This document shows, in pieces, positions 1 to 7,547 of a stretch of DNA of 30,739 bases; the first letter of the stretch is position 1, and every line of letters begins with the position of its first letter. The stretch is from a virus, in the IMG/VR virus record IMGVR_UViG_3300008267_000914, positions 1-30,739 of that record; one strand, written 5' to 3'. The notes under the pieces are model-generated. The model made no database searches and was not told the origin of the DNA. It was given only the letters and a program-made list of their open reading frames with translations. The translations under genes and the position numbers were made by a program.

Positions 1-71
1 CACCTGAACAAGCAGTTCCGCAGGGAACAACCGATGCTTTAGCTATGCAAGCAATGGCACAAGGAATGTAG
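1..71 (+). CDS. 3' end of upstream virion gene (probably portal), partial
   Basis: Frame 3 is open from the left edge and ends at a TAG at 69-71, giving a 22-residue C-terminal tail rich in Ala, Gln and Met that ends AMAQGM. Nothing in this tail identifies a family. Its position just before the small basic genes, scaffold and capsid genes is where short-tailed phages usually place the portal, so portal is an inference from gene order only. The next gene begins 11 bases downstream with a strong ribosome site (71-76) that overlaps the stop codon by one base. Confidence 0.45.
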   Translation, partial: PEQAVPQGTTDALAMQAMAQGM

Positions 72-82
72 GAGGGTTGAAC

Positions 83-346
83 ATGGCAAAAGCAAAAACG
101 GCGGCATGGCAACGTAAAGAAGGGCAAGACCCAAAAGGTGGACTTAATGCAAAGGGACGTGCTAGTTATAACAAGGAAACAGGCGGTAACTTGAAACCAC
201 CTGCTCCCAATCCGAAAACCAAAGAAGATGCAGCTCGAAGAAAAAGTTATTGCGCTCGTTCGGCAGGTCAAGCTAAAATGTTTCCAGAAGCGGCAAAAGA
301 CCCTAACAGCCGACTAAGCAAAGCGCGGAAAGCGTGGAACTGCTGA
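83..346 (+). CDS. Small basic conserved phage protein (AAWQRKEG family)
   Basis: An 87-residue, Lys/Arg/Gly/Pro-rich protein. It begins [14 protein letters not shown], continues with [10 protein letters not shown], and ends with a [15 protein letters not shown] block. I recognise this layout (WQRKEG...[13 protein letters not shown]...CARSAG...DPNSR..KA...W) from small conserved phage proteins, possibly the family called DUF6321, whose function is not established. I chose ATG 83 over an in-frame TTG at 77 because GGAGGG at 71-76 lies six bases before the ATG but touches the TTG. The stop overlaps the next start as TGATG. Strong positive charge and a location beside portal/capsid genes suggest nucleic-acid or head association; this is inference. 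Confidence 0.8.
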   Translation: MAKAKTAAWQRKEGQDPKGGLNAKGRASYNKETGGNLKPPAPNPKTKEDAARRKSYCARSAGQAKMFPEAAKDPNSRLSKARKAWNC

Positions 347-486
347 TGCCACTTAAAAAAGGAAGTTCAAACAAAACCATTTCGCAGAACATCCGCACAG
401 AAATGAAACACGGAAAACCACAAAAGCAAGCTATCGCTATCGCATTATCGGTAGCTGGAAAATCAAAAGGAGGTAAGAAGAAATGA
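346..486 (+). CDS. 46-residue basic protein ([16 protein letters not shown] type)
   Basis: The ATG at 346 shares its A with the preceding TGA. The product begins [20 protein letters not shown] and carries [20 protein letters not shown] near its end. The [13 protein letters not shown] block is common in very small phage-encoded basic proteins (similar to those grouped as DUF6496); no role is known. The 3' end encodes a GGAGGTAAG stretch that is also the ribosome site of the next gene, so the two look translationally coupled; the next ATG overlaps the TGA here as ATGA. Real-gene support comes from family resemblance and tight packing. Confidence 0.72.
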   Translation: MPLKKGSSNKTISQNIRTEMKHGKPQKQAIAIALSVAGKSKGGKKK

Positions 487-668
487 AAAAAGGTACAGGT
501 ATGGGCATGGGCAAAGGTTACGAGAAGATGGAAAAAATGATGGGCAAGAAAGATGTTGAGAAAAAGGGCATGAAAGAAGGCTCGAAAGGCGACATGAAAA
601 AAGACATTACAATTATGATGGGCGTTAAGATGGGTAAAGCACCTGCAAAAGGCGGTAAAAAGAAATGA
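483..668 (+). CDS. 61-residue Met/Lys/Gly-rich protein
   Basis: Begins at ATG 483 (overlap ATGA), seven bases after GGAGG at 471-475. Eleven of its 61 residues are Met, and Lys and Gly dominate the rest, with motifs such as GMGMGKG, EKMMGKK and a terminal KGGKKK. No domain or membrane segment is visible. The composition resembles intrinsically disordered nucleic-acid-binding tails. It is the third of four successive overlapping basic ORFs between the portal-side gene and the terminator at 760-789. Function unknown; a role in head assembly or DNA packaging is a guess from position and charge. Confidence 0.7.
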   Translation: MKKGTGMGMGKGYEKMEKMMGKKDVEKKGMKEGSKGDMKKDITIMMGVKMGKAPAKGGKKK

Positions 669-703
669 AGAAAAAAGGCGGCAAAGGTGGACGTAAGTGC
701 TAA
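665..703 (+). CDS. Possible 12-residue basic micro-ORF
   Basis: ATG 665 overlaps the stop of the preceding gene as ATGA and is followed by 12 codons ([12 protein letters not shown]) and TAA. A GGCGG sequence at 652-656 could act as a ribosome site. The start overlap matches the style of the three genes before it, and the composition is the same Lys/Gly type, but an ORF this short can arise by chance. It could instead be an eroded 3' part of a longer ancestor. Confidence 0.3.
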   Translation: MKKKGGKGGRKC

Positions 704-759
704 TGTCTGCTAAGATGTAAGTACCTTTTGTTTTTGGTAGTTTCCTGTTCTCTTTTATA

Positions 760-789
760 GACACTATGCCTACGGCATGGTGTCTTTTT
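760..789 (+). terminator. Rho-independent terminator after small basic genes
   Basis: Inverted repeat GACACTATGCC (760-770) and GGCATGGTGTC (774-784): an 11-bp stem with one T-G pair, a three-base loop, then TTTTT (785-789). It ends the portal-side transcript just before a new promoter. Confidence 0.85.
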
Positions 790-792
790 ATG

Positions 793-821
793 TTGACAGA
801 AAATTGTGTATGCGGTATCTT
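793..821 (+). promoter_or_regulatory. Sigma-A-like promoter for the capsid operon
   Basis: TTGACA at 793-798 is a perfect -35 box. TATCTT at 816-821 follows after a 17-base spacer and matches four of six bases of TATAAT. The site starts four bases after the upstream terminator and lies 81 bases ahead of the scaffold-like gene. An alternative TATTAT at 821-826 has a poor 22-base spacer. This implies host RNA polymerase transcribes the capsid genes. Confidence 0.65.
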
Positions 822-902
822 ATTATGGACGGGTGACTCCGCAAAAAGTCGTGTACGGAAAACTTCGCTACCCAAGCGCAAAAAGGGAAAGGTGGAAATT
901 AC

Positions 903-1736
903 ATGAGCATCGAAAAATGGTTAGAACAGTACGGTTCAGATGATACTTTAGATTCCGAAGGCAATCTTGTAGACGAACAAGAAGCGGAGGAAATCGAAGA
1001 AGAAGTTGAGCCAGAAGTTGAAGTCGAAGCCGATGAAGATGATGCTGACTATGTTGATGAAGATGAAGTTGTTGAAGAACAGCCGAAACCGAAACAGAGT
1101 CGTGAAGAAAATGCTCGCTTTGCTGAAATGCGCAGACAGCAACAGATTGAGCAACAACTTCAAGAGAAACTAAAACAATCGAAGGAATACCAAACAACTC
1201 AGCTTTTATCTGAAATGTACGGTGTTCCGCAAGAAGAATTGTACGATAAATTGTATGAAGCAAAGCTAGAAAAAGAAGCGCAAGCGAAGAATGTTCCAGT
1301 CGAGTATCTTCGTGAGCGTGAAGAACTTCGAAAGCAACAGCAAACACTTCAAGATCAATTGCACACACTGATGTTTACGCAATGGCAAGCGCGTGTGGAG
1401 CAAGAAAAATCTAGTTTGAAAGCGCAGTTCGGAATGCTTTCAGATGATGATCTTAATTCAGCCGCTTACTATATGTTAAACGAATTAAAGCGCACCGACC
1501 TTCCTTTAGAGAATGCTGTGTTTGCGCTTCATGGTGCAAAGATTCTTGGAGGTTTGAAAAATACAGCAAAGAACGAGGCTCTTGCTGAAGTGTCTGGACG
1601 GAAGAAAGCTCCACTCCCCACGAAAAGCGGAAGTAGACCTGGTGAATCTGTATTGTTGTCTGACGAAGAACGATACATTGCGAAGAAATTTGGACTGACA
1701 GATAAAGAATACTCTAAATGGAAAGAAGGGAATTAA
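903..1736 (+). CDS. Scaffold-like capsid assembly protein
   Basis: 277 residues. Residues 1-60 are extremely acidic (long Glu/Asp runs around 28-58). Residues 63-170 are Gln/Glu/Lys-rich and strongly predicted coiled coil. A compact C-terminal part ends with ERYIAKKFGLTDKEYSKW. An acidic, coiled-coil, charged protein directly upstream of the decoration and capsid genes is the usual form and place of phage scaffolding proteins, which guide shell assembly and leave before packaging; the C-terminal basic/helical segment often contacts the coat protein. The family itself shows little sequence conservation, so the call rests on composition and synteny. AAAGGTGG seven bases before ATG 903 supports the start. 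First gene after the promoter at 793-821. Confidence 0.7.
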   Translation: MSIEKWLEQYGSDDTLDSEGNLVDEQEAEEIEEEVEPEVEVEADEDDADYVDEDEVVEEQPKPKQSREENARFAEMRRQQQIEQQLQEKLKQSKEYQTTQLLSEMYGVPQEELYDKLYEAKLEKEAQAKNVPVEYLREREELRKQQQTLQDQLHTLMFTQWQARVEQEKSSLKAQFGMLSDDDLNSAAYYMLNELKRTDLPLENAVFALHGAKILGGLKNTAKNEALAEVSGRKKAPLPTKSGSRPGESVLLSDEERYIAKKFGLTDKEYSKWKEGN

Positions 1737-1737
1737 A

Positions 1738-2235
1738 ATGGCATTTTCTTATGCTTATAGCTTAGGTAACTCCGACGCTCCTGTAACGCAAGATTTCGCA
1801 ATTACTTCGGGAACTCCTGCACTAGGCGATTGCGTAGTTATTGCATCTGGCGGTACTGGCGCAAAAGTAAACAACACAACTGTTGTTGCTTCAAAAGTTG
1901 GTGTATGTGTTGGTCAAAACTTCTTGGGTCTTGCAACAAGTGGTGTGAATGCGGCAACAACTACTTCAACTTACAACCCATCTGCACTTGCTTACATCAT
2001 CGTTGATCCAAGTGCGGTTTACCGTATTCCGTGGGCGGCTAGTGCAACTGCGGCAGTTATCGGAAACACATACTTGTTGAGTTCCGCAACTGACCAAACT
2101 TTGTCTTTGACTGCTGGTGGTTCAACTTATGTTCCATTCGTTTTAGTTGATTCCGATACAGAAGCATATCCAGGCGCGGCTTTTGGCTACGCATACGTAA
2201 CGATTCCAAGTGCAAACCGCGTGGTTCCTGCATAA
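1738..2235 (+). CDS. Capsid decoration-like protein
   Basis: 165 residues, low in charge and rich in Ala, Thr, Ser, Val and Gly, beginning MAFSYAYSLGNSDAPVTQDF and ending with a PGAAFGYAYVTIPSA strand pattern. The whole protein reads as alternating beta strands, with phrases such as GDCVVIASGGTGAKV and GVCVGQNFLGLA that resemble small beta-rich capsid decoration proteins. It lies between scaffold and major capsid genes, the usual place for head decoration or stabilising proteins. The start lies one base after the scaffold gene stop, with GAAAGAAGGGAA as the ribosome site. No specific family assignment is possible by eye. Confidence 0.6.
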   Translation: MAFSYAYSLGNSDAPVTQDFAITSGTPALGDCVVIASGGTGAKVNNTTVVASKVGVCVGQNFLGLATSGVNAATTTSTYNPSALAYIIVDPSAVYRIPWAASATAAVIGNTYLLSSATDQTLSLTAGGSTYVPFVLVDSDTEAYPGAAFGYAYVTIPSANRVVPA

Positions 2236-2255
2236 TAAAAGGGAGGGAATAAACA

Positions 2256-3203
2256 ATGGCTATTCAACAAGGTAACTATGGTCGTTTGCTCGAACCAGGT
2301 TTACGTAAGATTTTCTTCGAAACATACCAAGAGAAACCAGAACAATTTTCACAAGTGTTCAAGGTGCAAGCATCTGATAAAGCAATTGAAACTGATTTCC
2401 GTATGGGCGGTTTCGGATTGTTTGAACCAAAAGATACAATGGGTTCTGTAAAATACCAAGACCCAGCAGGTACAAAAGCATTGCAATACATCCATGAAGA
2501 ATTTGCTTCTGGTTATATTGTTGAGCGTAAAATGATTGATGATGAGCAATACAACACAATCAACAAAATGTCCGCATCCCTTGCTCGTGCGGCTCGCGCG
2601 ACTGTTGAAACAAAAGCGGCTGAAGTTTTGAACAACGCTTTTACAGTAAACGGTTTTGACGGTGTTCCTTTGATTTCAACTTCCCACGTTCGTTTAGATG
2701 GCGGTTCGCTTTCCAACCGTTTGGCAACTGCTTACGGTGCGGCGGCGGCTGACGGTGCTTTATCTGACCGTAACTTGAAAGCGGCTTTAATCCAAGCTCG
2801 CGCACAAGTGGATGATCGCGGTATCTTGATTCAATGCCAACCTTCCGTATTGGTTGTTCCTCCTGCATTGGAGTACACAGCTCGTACATTAGTTGGTGGA
2901 ACAAACTTGTCCGTACTTGGTACAGGTCAATTGTCTGGCGGTACAACTGATGCAACAACTGCTAAAAACACATTGCCTGGTTTGAAAATCATTGTTATGG
3001 ACTACCTTACTTCCGCAACGAACTGGTTCATCATGGATCCAACAATTGCACAATTGAACTTCTTCTGGCGTAAAAAGTTAGAGTTCAAAAACATGGAAGA
3101 TTTCGACACAATGCAAGCGAAGTACCGTGCATACATGCGCTTTAGCGCAGGATACTCAGACTTCCGTGGAATTGTTGGAAGTTTAGGAACTGGTACTGCT
3201 TAA
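2256..3203 (+). CDS. Major capsid protein (HK97-fold type)
   Basis: 315 residues, the usual size of a capsid subunit without a cleaved delta domain. Landmarks I recognise from HK97-fold/Mu gpT-like coat proteins: a long helix-rich stretch with AARATVETKAAEVLNNAF (spine helix), then GVPLISTSHVRLDGG, a helix after ALSDRNLKAALIQARAQVDDRG, and the P/A-domain signature VLVVPPALEYTARTLVG followed by LPGLKIIVMDYL and NWFIMDP. AAGGGAGGG seven bases before ATG 2256 is one of the strongest ribosome sites in the window, as expected for the most abundant virion protein. A hairpin (3223-3258) follows the gene. Confidence 0.88.
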   Translation: MAIQQGNYGRLLEPGLRKIFFETYQEKPEQFSQVFKVQASDKAIETDFRMGGFGLFEPKDTMGSVKYQDPAGTKALQYIHEEFASGYIVERKMIDDEQYNTINKMSASLARAARATVETKAAEVLNNAFTVNGFDGVPLISTSHVRLDGGSLSNRLATAYGAAAADGALSDRNLKAALIQARAQVDDRGILIQCQPSVLVVPPALEYTARTLVGGTNLSVLGTGQLSGGTTDATTAKNTLPGLKIIVMDYLTSATNWFIMDPTIAQLNFFWRKKLEFKNMEDFDTMQAKYRAYMRFSAGYSDFRGIVGSLGTGTA

Positions 3204-3222
3204 TTAGAATAATTTTAATATG

Positions 3223-3258
3223 TAGACCCCTCCCTCTATATTGGTGAGGGGTCTATTT
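3223..3258 (+). terminator. Hairpin/partial terminator after capsid gene
   Basis: Ten-base arms TAGACCCCTC (3223-3232) and GAGGGGTCTA (3246-3255) with a 13-base loop, followed only by TTT (3256-3258). The weak T run suggests an attenuator or mRNA-stabilising stem rather than a full stop; downstream virion genes have no obvious promoter of their own. Confidence 0.65.
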
Positions 3259-3273
3259 GATAAGAGGGATACT

Positions 3274-3450
3274 ATGCAAAAACCAGAAATCCTTACTCGT
3301 GAAGATTCATTATTTCATTACTACTTCACACAGTTAATTGAAGAACAGAAAAAGACCAACAAACTCTTATCAGAGTTGTTAGGTAAGGAGGTTACAGAAG
3401 ATGTCACACTCGGTATTTCTAAAACCAGACGAGAACGGAAATTGGGGTAA
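3274..3450 (+). CDS. 58-residue small protein of the head region
   Basis: I place the start at ATG 3274 because AGAGGGA (3263-3269) precedes it; the open frame extends upstream through the hairpin. The product (MQKPEILTREDSLFHYYF...) is helical with an EEQKKTNKLLSELLGKE segment that resembles a short amphipathic coiled coil. The last 50 bases overlap the next gene in a different frame, and they carry the next gene's ribosome site (AAGGAGG at 3386-3392). Function unknown; position suggests a minor head component or assembly factor. Confidence 0.6.
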   Translation: MQKPEILTREDSLFHYYFTQLIEEQKKTNKLLSELLGKEVTEDVTLGISKTRRERKLG

Positions 3451-4342
3451 AGTCGGCTCTGATGCAACAGGTAATATGTCCGAAGAATTGGTTTTTCAAA
3501 ACGGTGCAACCGCTTTAGGTAACGGAACGGTTCAAGATGTAGGTGGATATAGTGTTTTAATGATTCGCGTTACAATTAGTGCAACAGCAACAGTAAGTTT
3601 TGAGACTTCCGTTGATGGAACAAACTATAATGCAATTACAGGTATGGTAGGAAGCACAGCAACAGGATCAAACACATCTGTAACTAACGACTATCGCTTT
3701 AACATTGGTGGCGTAAAGTGGTTTCGTGCACGAATTTCGTCATACACGAGCGGAACTGTTGACGTTGTTGGTTATGCTTCGTCGAGTGGATTAATTGTTA
3801 CAAGCGGTTCAATTCAGTCTTATGGTAGTGGGGACACAAACAGCACAACACTAAATTTACAAGGCGTCGGCGCATACAACCTTTTATTTGACGGTACGAA
3901 CTGGACAAGACAACGTGCGGCTAATAACGCGCCGGATGGAAATAACGGAGGTTTTGTATCAGCTAATGGATTGTTTGCATTCAACGGAACATCTTGGGAT
4001 CGTGTTCGTGCTGGCAAAGTGTATAAATACATCGAGTATTTATCACTCGCGAATGCAACAGCAACAACCGTCTGGACACCAGCAAGTACAAAGAAGTTTC
4101 GATTGATGGGTGTTTCAATATCTTGTGGTTCTACAGGAAATAAATTTCATTTAAGAGCTGGAACAGCAGGAAGTGGAACTGCGTTTTACACGTTCAGATC
4201 AACAGGTTCGGCTGGGGACACACAGTCTTTTTATTTTGGTAACGGATACTTGGCAACAAATGTAAATGATGTTTTAGAAATCTACAATGCAACTGGCGTA
4301 ACTGCTGATGTTTGGGTAACAGCTTGGGGAACGGAGGAATAG
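3401..4342 (+). CDS. Beta-rich virion protein, probable head fibre or decoration
   Basis: 313 residues with three visible parts. Residues about 45-135 form a beta domain (VSFETSVDGTNYNAITGM ... VKWFRARISSYTSGTVDVVGY) of the type seen in phage structural proteins that bind surfaces or each other. Residues about 158-203 hold two aromatic mini-repeats, LLFDGTNWTRQRA and FAFNGTSWDRVRA, separated by an NNAPDGN linker. Residues about 207-313 form a second beta sandwich (FRLMGVSISCGSTGNKFHLRAG...). No catalytic motif is seen. The ATG has AAGGAGG eight bases upstream. The gene lies between the capsid and head-tail adaptor genes; host-surface contact or capsid decoration is the likely role (inference). 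Confidence 0.6.
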   Translation: MSHSVFLKPDENGNWGKVGSDATGNMSEELVFQNGATALGNGTVQDVGGYSVLMIRVTISATATVSFETSVDGTNYNAITGMVGSTATGSNTSVTNDYRFNIGGVKWFRARISSYTSGTVDVVGYASSSGLIVTSGSIQSYGSGDTNSTTLNLQGVGAYNLLFDGTNWTRQRAANNAPDGNNGGFVSANGLFAFNGTSWDRVRAGKVYKYIEYLSLANATATTVWTPASTKKFRLMGVSISCGSTGNKFHLRAGTAGSGTAFYTFRSTGSAGDTQSFYFGNGYLATNVNDVLEIYNATGVTADVWVTAWGTEE

Positions 4343-4345
4343 AAC

Positions 4346-4693
4346 ATGGCGACAGCAACTTTTGTAAAAACAAGTTTTGTAGACACAACTGACCAGACGC
4401 ATTCAGTTGCAATCATTGATGTAGACGGAACAGAAGTCGAAGTTCGTTTTTGGATTTCTTTAATCGATAAATTTGGTAAAGATGGTACAAAACAATGCCT
4501 TTGTGCAGAAGGTTTGTGGCAAACTGGGAACTATACTGATTCTCATGCTTTACTAGAATCAGATGCAACAGGTAAAATCACATTAGATGTTGATGGAAAA
4601 GTAGAGTCGGACACACGCTCTTGGCAAAAGAAATGGATCGATGAGCATTCACTTCCAATTCCTGCTGATGTGTGGGAAGACCCATTAGCATAA
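4346..4693 (+). CDS. Unknown 115-residue virion-region protein
   Basis: Starts three bases after the preceding stop, with CGGAGGAA as the ribosome site. The product is acidic with a beta-rich first half (HSVAIIDVDGTEVEVRFW) and ends in a Trp-rich segment (SWQKKWIDEHSLPIPADVW). I recognise no family. It is followed by a strong terminator, so it closes the head module. Its close spacing to the fibre-like gene suggests the two are made and perhaps assembled together; it could be a chaperone or a minor structural protein. Confidence 0.6.
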   Translation: MATATFVKTSFVDTTDQTHSVAIIDVDGTEVEVRFWISLIDKFGKDGTKQCLCAEGLWQTGNYTDSHALLESDATGKITLDVDGKVESDTRSWQKKWIDEHSLPIPADVWEDPLA

Positions 4694-4701
4694 TAGAACA
4701 T

Positions 4702-4733
4702 AAGGCTATGTGGGAAACTGCATAGCCTTTTTT
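4702..4733 (+). terminator. Rho-independent terminator between head and tail genes
   Basis: AAGGCTATG (4702-4710) pairs with CATAGCCTT (4721-4729), loop of ten bases, followed by an uninterrupted T run to 4733. No promoter fits into the 18 bases before the next gene, so tail genes probably depend on read-through. Confidence 0.8.
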
Positions 4734-4751
4734 CAAGAAAGGGGTGCAAGT

Positions 4752-5387
4752 ATGACGTTACAAGAAATGATTGACGCAATTAATCGGCGTATTGATGATA
4801 CCATCTTACCTACTGACGCGGTTGAATTTTTGAACGCTGGTCAGAATGTTTTAGCGATGGAGGTTGGTGCAGTTTTTGCACAGCTAACAACAAGCAACTT
4901 AAATGGAACATTCGACTTTGACGCAAAGTACCATGAGATTCCTGTTATTTATGCGTGTATGCGTTTTAAGGAATTGGACTCTGTACTTACCGAAGCGAAT
5001 AACTATCGCGCACAATTCTACGATATGAAAAAGTTCTTTATTCAAAACTATCAAATGCCATCTTACAATCGTGATGATCGCTTGTCCCAACAATTCACCG
5101 CTTTAGGCGGTCAAACTGCTTTTGTGATTACGAAAGATAACTATGATCCATCGCAAGGTGTTCTTGAAGTGTATAAGAACGGAACGCGCATGGTTAGTTG
5201 GTCAAAAGTGATTTCGTCCATTCTTGATGAAGCTGAAATTGTAACAACGACCACAACAACGAATGACCCTCGCGGATTCATTCTAACAAATGCGTGTGTT
5301 TTAGGTGATCGCATTACAGCAGTTTGGCAAGAACATGAGGATATTGTTGAACCTCCTTATCAATGGTGGGCAGGACAGGGGTGGTAA
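4752..5387 (+). CDS. Head-tail adaptor / tail tubular protein A-like, with C-terminal beta domain
   Basis: 211 residues. I chose ATG 4752 because GAAAGGGGTG (4737-4746) precedes it; the upstream extension runs through the terminator. Residues 1-115 are mostly helical (MTLQEMIDAINRRIDD...VEFLNAGQNVLAMEVG...YHEIPVIYACMRFKEL), consistent with adaptors that dock on the portal and seat the tail. Residues about 118-211 form a separate beta domain (QTAFVITKDNYDPSQGVLEVY...GDRITAVWQEHED) of a kind common at the ends of phage collar and fibre proteins. Immediately followed by the nozzle gene, the standard podovirus order. The adaptor call rests on size, fold pattern and synteny. Confidence 0.62.
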   Translation: MTLQEMIDAINRRIDDTILPTDAVEFLNAGQNVLAMEVGAVFAQLTTSNLNGTFDFDAKYHEIPVIYACMRFKELDSVLTEANNYRAQFYDMKKFFIQNYQMPSYNRDDRLSQQFTALGGQTAFVITKDNYDPSQGVLEVYKNGTRMVSWSKVISSILDEAEIVTTTTTTNDPRGFILTNACVLGDRITAVWQEHEDIVEPPYQWWAGQGW

Positions 5388-5390
5388 ACT

Positions 5391-7529
5391 GTGCGTGATA
5401 ATATCAATGTAAACAGTTCCCTCAAACTATTTGAATCCTACCGCGATTTTAGCGGTGGACTCAATACACAGCAATCCAACGAAATGATGAAAGATAATCA
5501 ATCCACCATTGCGGAGAATGTGGACTTGTCCATTACTTCATCGATTAAAAAACGTACAGGACGAACACAACTAACTGGAACACACGCAGGGTGGGCAGTT
5601 ACTTCTCCGATTCAAGGATTGTTTAAGTTTGTGAATAATGCAGAAACGTTATTGATTGCGGCGGTTGAAGGGAAGTTGTTCTACGCTAGACCTTCTGGAA
5701 CAAGCTACGGTAACTGGACGCAAATCAGTATCACGGATGCAGGTTCAGCGTTTACGTTTCAAACAACGGATTCAGTTGAAGCGGTGCAATACGGTGAATG
5801 GCTTTATGTTGCTACTGGAACAAAGTTGGTTCGTGCGAAAGTGTACTTGTCTGCTGGATCGCCAGTTGCAACTGCGGAAACGGTGGTCGATCAATACAAG
5901 CCAACATCACAAGAAGCGTTGTATATCGGAACAAATGCACTCAACACGACACCGTCAAATTATTTAACCGACAATACAACAGGTGCTTTAGGTACACTCG
6001 AAGCTCTTGGGATTTCCATTACAAATCCGTACTTCACAATCAATGTTTCGAATACACTAACATCGTATGTAAAAACATCAACTACCGATTTACCGAATGT
6101 ACAGTATTCGTGGGCATACCGCTTATCAACGGACACAACGTGGACAGACTTACCAGGCTACCATCCGCACAACACCGCATACAAGTCGGCGGCGTTTCAA
6201 TTAAGCGCACCTGGAACATATGACATTAGATGCGAAATGAAACTTAGTGCAGGAACAACGGATGAATGGATTTTGTACGGTGTGGTGATTGACGCAACCG
6301 CACAAGCGACTGTTCTTCCATCATCAAATATTCAAAAGTGTCGTAAGATTTTACTGCATTGGGATCGGTTGATTATTTATGATCCAAAGCCAAGTACAAC
6401 AGATGGATCAACGAATCAGCAAGATCAGATTTTCATTTCACAAGTAGGAGAACCGCGATATTTCCCTACTACGAACGTGATTAGCTTCGCGGCTGACACA
6501 CAACAACGCGTTCGGAAAGTGGTACGCTATCGTAACATTCTTCTGATCTTTACACCAGACACGATTCAAAGTCTTGCAGGAAAATCACCTGCGGATTATG
6601 TCCGTTCTTTAGTTAATAACCAACTTGGAGCAATCTGGGGCAACTCGGTTCAAGTGGTGGAGAATGACGTGTACTTTGTGTCGAAGCAAGGCATCTATGC
6701 AGTTAGACCAAACGTCTATACGCAAGACAACTTCAACGTCGCTTCATTAGATACATTTGTTATGGATGAGTTCGCAACGGAGTTTGTTGTTTCAGATAGT
6801 GTTGCAGGTTCTGGTTTAGCAACTTCACAAGTAACAAGCGTTGTGTTTGATAATCAATACATCTTGTACGGTACAAACAACAAAATCTATCGTCATTATT
6901 ATGATCGTAGAGCTTGGGTTGTGGATGAGATGTCGCATTTAACCACATCGAATGTTACACTTCGCTTTGCAACACCTGTGATTGCATCATTTAATGGGGA
7001 GCAGACAATCCTTGAACCTGTGATGAAGTACAACTCTGTAACACCTGCGGTGACTTTCGGTGAGTTCGGAGCATGGGATAAATCGTTGTATACAGATTTT
7101 ACTGTAGCATATACAATGACATTAAGGACGAAATATTTTGACTTATCACAAGCATTTAACTATAAGAAACTCCGTCAGATTTTTATTATCACACGATTAG
7201 AAAATGAAGATGTGCATTTAGCAGTAACGATTCAAGCAGATAGTGCGGTGATCCTTGATCCAACAAGTGGAACGGCGGTTATTGATCCATTGACCCATGC
7301 GGTTACATGGACAACAACCACAACACCGAACTTTGATTTTTATGCAGGGACATATCCGCTTACGAACTGGGTACTGAACACCAACCCTTTAGGTGAGCAG
7401 ACATTATCCGTTCTTAGTTCAAATATCCGTGCAAAGTGTAGGCGTGTTCGTGTAACTTTTCAGCATTTTGATGGAACGCCTTGTGAAGTTTATGGATTCG
7501 GTTTGGAGTTTAGAAGTAAGAAACCGTAA
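5391..7529 (+). CDS. Tail nozzle / tail tubular protein B-like
   Basis: 712 residues, starting at a GTG (5391) with ACAGGGGTGG upstream and three bases after the adaptor stop. The N-terminus has the pattern typical of podovirus nozzle proteins: FESYRDFSGGLNTQQSN, then ENVDLSITSSIKKRTGR. The centre is beta-rich and propeller-like with KVVRYRNILLIFTPDTIQSL, VVENDVYFVSKQGIYAVRPN and NQYILYGTNNKIYRHYYD strands; the end has AKCRRVRVTFQHFDGTPCEVYGFGLEF. Size and order (adaptor, nozzle, spike) agree with the tube protein that channels DNA through the short tail. High confidence in tail role, moderate in the exact homologue. Confidence 0.78.
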   Translation: MRDNINVNSSLKLFESYRDFSGGLNTQQSNEMMKDNQSTIAENVDLSITSSIKKRTGRTQLTGTHAGWAVTSPIQGLFKFVNNAETLLIAAVEGKLFYARPSGTSYGNWTQISITDAGSAFTFQTTDSVEAVQYGEWLYVATGTKLVRAKVYLSAGSPVATAETVVDQYKPTSQEALYIGTNALNTTPSNYLTDNTTGALGTLEALGISITNPYFTINVSNTLTSYVKTSTTDLPNVQYSWAYRLSTDTTWTDLPGYHPHNTAYKSAAFQLSAPGTYDIRCEMKLSAGTTDEWILYGVVIDATAQATVLPSSNIQKCRKILLHWDRLIIYDPKPSTTDGSTNQQDQIFISQVGEPRYFPTTNVISFAADTQQRVRKVVRYRNILLIFTPDTIQSLAGKSPADYVRSLVNNQLGAIWGNSVQVVENDVYFVSKQGIYAVRPNVYTQDNFNVASLDTFVMDEFATEFVVSDSVAGSGLATSQVTSVVFDNQYILYGTNNKIYRHYYDRRAWVVDEMSHLTTSNVTLRFATPVIASFNGEQTILEPVMKYNSVTPAVTFGEFGAWDKSLYTDFTVAYTMTLRTKYFDLSQAFNYKKLRQIFIITRLENEDVHLAVTIQADSAVILDPTSGTAVIDPLTHAVTWTTTTTPNFDFYAGTYPLTNWVLNTNPLGEQTLSVLSSNIRAKCRRVRVTFQHFDGTPCEVYGFGLEFRSKKP

Positions 7530-7547
7530 GATAGGGAGGGAAAATGT

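Noticed and set aside
833-953. GTG-started open frame in the leader of the scaffold gene
   Set aside because: No Shine-Dalgarno sequence, short, and it runs into the scaffold gene in another frame; more likely a 5' leader of the promoter at 793-821.
303-1368. Long open frames on the - strand opposite the small basic genes and scaffold gene
   Set aside because: They are antisense to well-supported genes with ribosome sites, have His/Phe/Leu-biased composition from reading Lys/Glu codons backwards, and lack ribosome sites.
5656-6223. + strand overlapping ORFs inside the tail nozzle gene
   Set aside because: Cys/Asn/Arg-rich shadow frames of the long nozzle gene, without ribosome sites.
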